Shown here: piece after piece, positions 34,012 through 37,471 of the stretch
Position numbering within the stretch: the stretch's first letter is position 1
Layout of the letters: every line of letters begins with the position of its first letter
From: Bacillus sp. (in: firmicutes)
GTDB lineage: Bacteria > Bacillota > Bacilli > Bacillales > Cytobacillaceae
Direction: 5' to 3'
Assembly: GCA_023512145.1 (NCBI GenBank)
Contig: JAIMAD010000004.1
Location: forward strand, 1 to 37,471
Length of the DNA: 37,471 bases
Translations under genes and position numbers: made by a program
Notes under the pieces: generated by a model
The model's input: only the letters and a program-made list of their open reading frames with translations
Database searches by the model: none
Told to the model about the DNA's origin: nothing

Positions 34012-34170
34012 GAAAAGCGGAAGGCGACGCTAACCGGCGTATGGACTTGCGCGCTTCGACTGAGATAAAGGAAACACGAAGAGCGTAAGCGATTCAGGTG
34101 TTGACTTATCGTAGGGAGAAGAGCGAAGTACAAACCCGATGGAGCCTGGAGTTGGACAATTCTCGAAGTC
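34012..34170 (+). repeat. Interspersed repeat, copy H (longest) in the rpsD leader
   Basis: Holds all modules: GAAAAGCGGAAGGCGACGC at the start, a CGCTTCGACTGAGATAAAGG part, the middle TGTTGACTTATCGTAGGGAG with AGAGCGAAGTACA, and the end TTGGACAATTCTCGAAGTCC. It lies between the rpsD promoter and the S4-type leader, in the transcribed direction. Confidence 0.72.
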
Positions 34171-34181
34171 CTTCTAATTGT

Positions 34182-34301
34182 GATGGTGTATCTTGTAACC
34201 CTCAGCTGCTAGGGCGAAGGTGCATGAAAACAAAATGACTATCAAAGAATTTCATAACGGTTTTTATTTTACCAAAATAAAAACACGAAGGAGGAGTCAT
34301 T
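34182..34301 (+). promoter_or_regulatory. Candidate S4 autoregulatory leader of rpsD
   Basis: In Firmicutes S4 represses its own gene by binding the leader. Here CCCTCAGCTGCTAGGG (34198-34213) forms a small hairpin, GCGAAGGTGCATGAAAAC follows, and GTTTTTATTTT/AAAATAAAAAC (34260-34284) forms a hairpin just before the GGAGGAG site. Placement and style fit, but I could not verify the pseudoknot. Confidence 0.5.
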
Positions 34302-34302
34302 C

Positions 34303-34908
34303 ATGGCTCGTTATACTGGCTCTAGCTGGAAAATATCCCGTCGACTTGGAATCTCTCTAAGCGGCACAGGTAAAGAATTAGAAAAGCGTCCTTACGCTCC
34401 TGGACAACATGGTCCAAATCAACGAAAAAAGCTTTCTGAATATGGAATGCAATTACAAGAAAAACAGAAACTTCGTAATATCTACGGTGTTACTGAGCGT
34501 CAATTCCGTAATCTTTTTGACAAAGCTGGCAAAATGAGCGGTGTCCACGGTGAAAACTTCATGATTCTTCTTGAATCACGTCTTGATAATGTTGTTTACC
34601 GTTTAGGTCTTGCTCGTACTCGTCGTGCTTCTCGTCAATTAGTAAACCATGGTCATATCTTAGTTAACGGTTCACGTGTAGATATCCCTTCATACCGGTT
34701 ATCAGTTGGCCAAACAATCAGCCTTCGTGAAAAATCAAGCAACCTTACCGTGGTGAAGGAAGCAATTGAAGTAAACAACTTCATTCCTGATTTCGTAACA
34801 TTCGATGCTGATAAGTTAGAAGGTACTTTCACTCGCTTACCAGAGCGTTCTGAGCTACCTGCTGAAATTAATGAGACACTTATCGTTGAGTTCTACTCAC
34901 GTTCATAA
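34303..34908 (+). CDS. rpsD: 30S ribosomal protein S4
   Basis: 201 residues, zinc-free S4 type: the N-terminus [20 protein letters not shown] lacks the Cys cluster of the other form. The S4 RNA-binding domain spans about 93-155 ([34 protein letters not shown]). A 16S rRNA primary binder in 30S assembly and repressor of its own mRNA. Strong GGAGGAG site. Lone rpsD outside ribosomal operons is the Bacillus arrangement. Codon use is that of a highly expressed gene, unlike its neighbours. Confidence 0.98.
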   Translation: MARYTGSSWKISRRLGISLSGTGKELEKRPYAPGQHGPNQRKKLSEYGMQLQEKQKLRNIYGVTERQFRNLFDKAGKMSGVHGENFMILLESRLDNVVYRLGLARTRRASRQLVNHGHILVNGSRVDIPSYRLSVGQTISLREKSSNLTVVKEAIEVNNFIPDFVTFDADKLEGTFTRLPERSELPAEINETLIVEFYSRS

Positions 34909-34913
34909 CAGTG

Positions 34914-34950
34914 AAAGTCCCCACACCAATCTTGGCTGGGGACTTTTTTT
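34914..34950 (+). terminator. Terminator of rpsD
   Basis: AAAGTCCCC (34914-34922) pairs perfectly with GGGGACTTT (34938-34946), with an inner CCA/TGG, followed by a T-run. Confidence 0.88.
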
Positions 34951-35023
34951 GTGTTTAATTTGTTATTTTTTTTGTAGGGGGATGCTAAAAAATAAGCTCA
35001 AGCGAGTAAGACACTTTTTGAAT

Positions 35024-35212
35024 CTATCTTTTATTAGCCCAATAAATTGCTTTTCGATAAATAAAGGCTACTACTATATAGATTCCCACTACGATTGCTA
35101 CGGTCCAAAGTCTTTCTGCTAAAAATCCATCGGCAAAAAAAACAGGACCGACTCCGAAAAATGTGACCAGCGCTAGGAGAATGATAAATAGGACGTGGAT
35201 TAAAACCTTCAT
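35024..35212 (-). CDS. Small two-span membrane protein, unknown
   Basis: 62 residues from the ATG at 35212 (MKVLIHVLFIILLALVTFFG), which has GGGGG at 8 nt. The start five codons earlier overlaps that site. Two hydrophobic segments (about 4-23 and 35-55) are joined by a short loop, with a basic C-terminus (YRKAIYWANKR). I do not recognise the family. It lies between convergent rpsD and upstream tyrS. Confidence 0.6.
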   Translation of the reverse strand: MKVLIHVLFIILLALVTFFGVGPVFFADGFLAERLWTVAIVVGIYIVVAFIYRKAIYWANKR

Positions 35213-35299
35213 TAACAAAACCCCCATCTGTACTTCTATATTAGACGCTCAAATTTAATTGGTCGTTACAAAATTATCCACCGCTTTTTTCAGCAGAAC

Positions 35300-35325
35300 G
35301 GACTATGAGTGTCGACTCATAGTCC
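35300..35325 (-). terminator. Perfect 11-bp-arm inverted repeat after tyrS
   Basis: GGACTATGAGT (35300-35310) faces ACTCATAGTCC (35315-35325) around GTCG. It lies 12 nt past the tyrS stop. The T-run is poor, so terminator status is likely by position only. Confidence 0.55.
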
Positions 35326-35337
35326 TGTCTATTTCCC

Positions 35338-36618
<1,281 letters not shown>

Positions 36619-36632
36619 TTAATATAAAAATA

Positions 36633-36881
36633 AAAACGCCCCTGCAAATATGCAGGGACGTAAAAATTACGCGGTACCACCCAGCTTGAGGAAAATCCTC
36701 CAACTTAAATAAACTAACGGTTAAGACCGTTCTCTGTTACAATACTTATTTTCACAGAGAAAGCTCGAGGATGTAATTCATTCTTCTATATGTATCAGCT
36801 TTCACCAGCGCTGACTCTCTACTAACAGGGATAGAAGAACTACAGTTGGTTCCCTTCAAGGCTTTTAATATTAAATTAACT
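36633..36881 (-). promoter_or_regulatory. Tyrosine T-box riboswitch of tyrS
   Basis: On the minus strand: stem I with AGAGTCAGCGCTGGTGAAAG, the specifier codon TAC (36775-36773) in TGAATTACATCC, the T-box GGGTGGTACCGCG (36682-36670) that pairs with uncharged tRNA, and terminator ACGTCCCTGCA/GCAGGGGCGT (36661-36636) with a T-run. Uncharged tRNA-Tyr would favour the antiterminator and tyrS expression. Confidence 0.95.
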
Positions 36882-36888
36882 ATAGCTT

Positions 36889-36917
36889 TTTTTACCACAT
36901 TTCACTCAACCTGTCAA
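36889..36917 (-). promoter_or_regulatory. Promoter of the tyrS T-box transcript
   Basis: Minus strand TTGACA (36917-36912), 17 nt, TAAAAA (36894-36889). The -35 is perfect and the -10 weak; position just ahead of stem I supports it. Confidence 0.5.
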
Positions 36918-36976
36918 ACATCGATCAGGAATTTTAGAAAGTTGTAGAAAATTGTCAGTTTTCATACCTATCATAT

Positions 36977-36984
36977 GCTATAAT
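36977..36984 (+). promoter_or_regulatory. Extended -10 promoter of the penicillin-binding protein gene
   Basis: TGCTATAAT-type box (TG at 36976-36977, TATAAT at 36979-36984). TTGTCA at 36952-36957 is 21 nt away, too far for a standard -35. Confidence 0.5.
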
Positions 36985-37016
36985 GTATGTGATTTTAGAT
37001 GAGGTGATTTTTGTAA

Positions 37017-37471
37017 ATGGATGAAAAATTACAAGCATGGGTGGATAAAGCAATAACCAAGGCAAAATCAGTACTTAACTTAATTACCCATAAAAAAACG
37101 GTAAAAAGTGCACGAATCACATATCAAGTAGTATGGAACCTATTACTTCTTGTATTGACCGTAGTCATTCTTGGAGGATCATTTGCAACAGGTGTTGGTG
37201 CAGGTTATTTTGCCTCTCTTGTGAAGGATGAACCCGTTCGCTCGTACGACAGTATGAAAAAGGATATTTATAATTATACCGAAACATCTGACTTATATTT
37301 TGCTGATAATGTTTATCTTGGTAAGATTCGTTCAGACCTTGAACGGGATGAAGTAAAGTTGGATGAAGTATCTATTGATTTGATCAATGCTGTTGTCGCA
37401 ACCGAAGATGAATATTTTTATGAGCATAAAGGGAAAATAAACGGTGGATTATTACCATCGCCATCTGGGCA
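37017..37471 (+). CDS. Class A penicillin-binding protein (transglycosylase/transpeptidase), N-terminal part
   Basis: Partial, 151 codons, cut by the right edge. A basic cytoplasmic head (about 1-42) is followed by one membrane segment (WNLLLLVLTVVILGGSFATG, about 41-60), then an extracellular part with YLGKIRSDLERDEV and the transglycosylase motif AVVATEDEYFYEHKG (about 125-139) that carries the catalytic Glu. After EHKG the sequence reads KINGGLLPSPSG, unlike the VPKAI-type continuation I expect in this family. GAGGTGAT lies before the ATG. The C-terminal transpeptidase domain is outside the window. Confidence 0.82.
   Translation, partial: MDEKLQAWVDKAITKAKSVLNLITHKKTVKSARITYQVVWNLLLLVLTVVILGGSFATGVGAGYFASLVKDEPVRSYDSMKKDIYNYTETSDLYFADNVYLGKIRSDLERDEVKLDEVSIDLINAVVATEDEYFYEHKGKINGGLLPSPSG

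Overview
The window is a chromosomal stretch from a low-GC, spore-forming member of the Bacillaceae (Bacillus/Neobacillus-like). The evidence is gene content and order that I recognise from the Bacillus subtilis yt- region: dnaE, ytrHI, nrnA, ytpI, ytoI, ytkL, then moaB, ackA, ytxK, tpx, ytfJ, ytfI, yteJ, sppA, nadK2, then ytcJ, ytcI, sspA, thiI, nifZ, ezrA, refZ, ytsP, dgcP, rpsD and tyrS. Sporulation genes (ytrHI, gerW/ytfJ, an alpha/beta SASP) are present. No IS transposase, prophage, CRISPR, tRNA or rRNA is visible. This is mostly core genome, and the novelty lies between the genes.

Layout. 1-747 is the 5' part of dnaE (minus). 974-1809 is the ytrHI sporulation pair behind a sigma-E-like promoter. 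2099-6157 holds nrnA, ytpI, ytoI, a small membrane protein and the UPF0173 hydrolase. 6360-7457 is an M24 peptidase. 7458-7808 has its own promoter, a structured segment and a terminator, and is the best candidate for an undescribed small RNA. 7809-11124 holds ald, a Tyr/Pro/Gly-rich coat-like protein, a large GC-rich palindromic element, two small unknown genes and a universal stress protein. 11207-20033 holds moaB, an EcsC-like gene, ackA (cre plus promoter in activation geometry), ytxK, tpx, ytfJ-ytfI, yteJ-sppA and NAD kinase. 20172-29256 holds a RarD-type transporter, ytcJ-ytcI, sspA with a sigma-G-like promoter, nifZ-thiI and ezrA. 29667-36880 holds refZ, free-methionine sulfoxide reductase, methionine gamma-lyase with a perfect cre, a GAF-GAF-GGDEF cyclase, rpsD with a long leader, a small membrane protein and tyrS with a tyrosine T-box. 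The window ends inside a class A penicillin-binding protein.

How the genes connect. Carbon overflow and catabolite control appear at ackA (probable CcpA activation) and at methionine gamma-lyase (probable CcpA repression). Sulfur traffic appears in nifZ-thiI, methionine gamma-lyase and free-Met-O reductase. Division control appears in ezrA and refZ. Translation genes rpsD and tyrS each have a regulatory leader. ald, the M24 peptidase and ytcI fit amino-acid and branched-acid use.

The main non-coding result is a family of at least eight related intergenic repeats (A to H in the feature list). Three copies begin directly after a gene's TAA stop codon in the sense direction, and one full-length copy sits inside the rpsD leader. 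I also report a nested palindromic MITE-like element at 9580-9897, two short tandem repeats and a perfect 21-bp-arm terminator that includes a stop codon. Many automatic start codons were moved to positions supported by a ribosome binding site; each case is explained in its entry.
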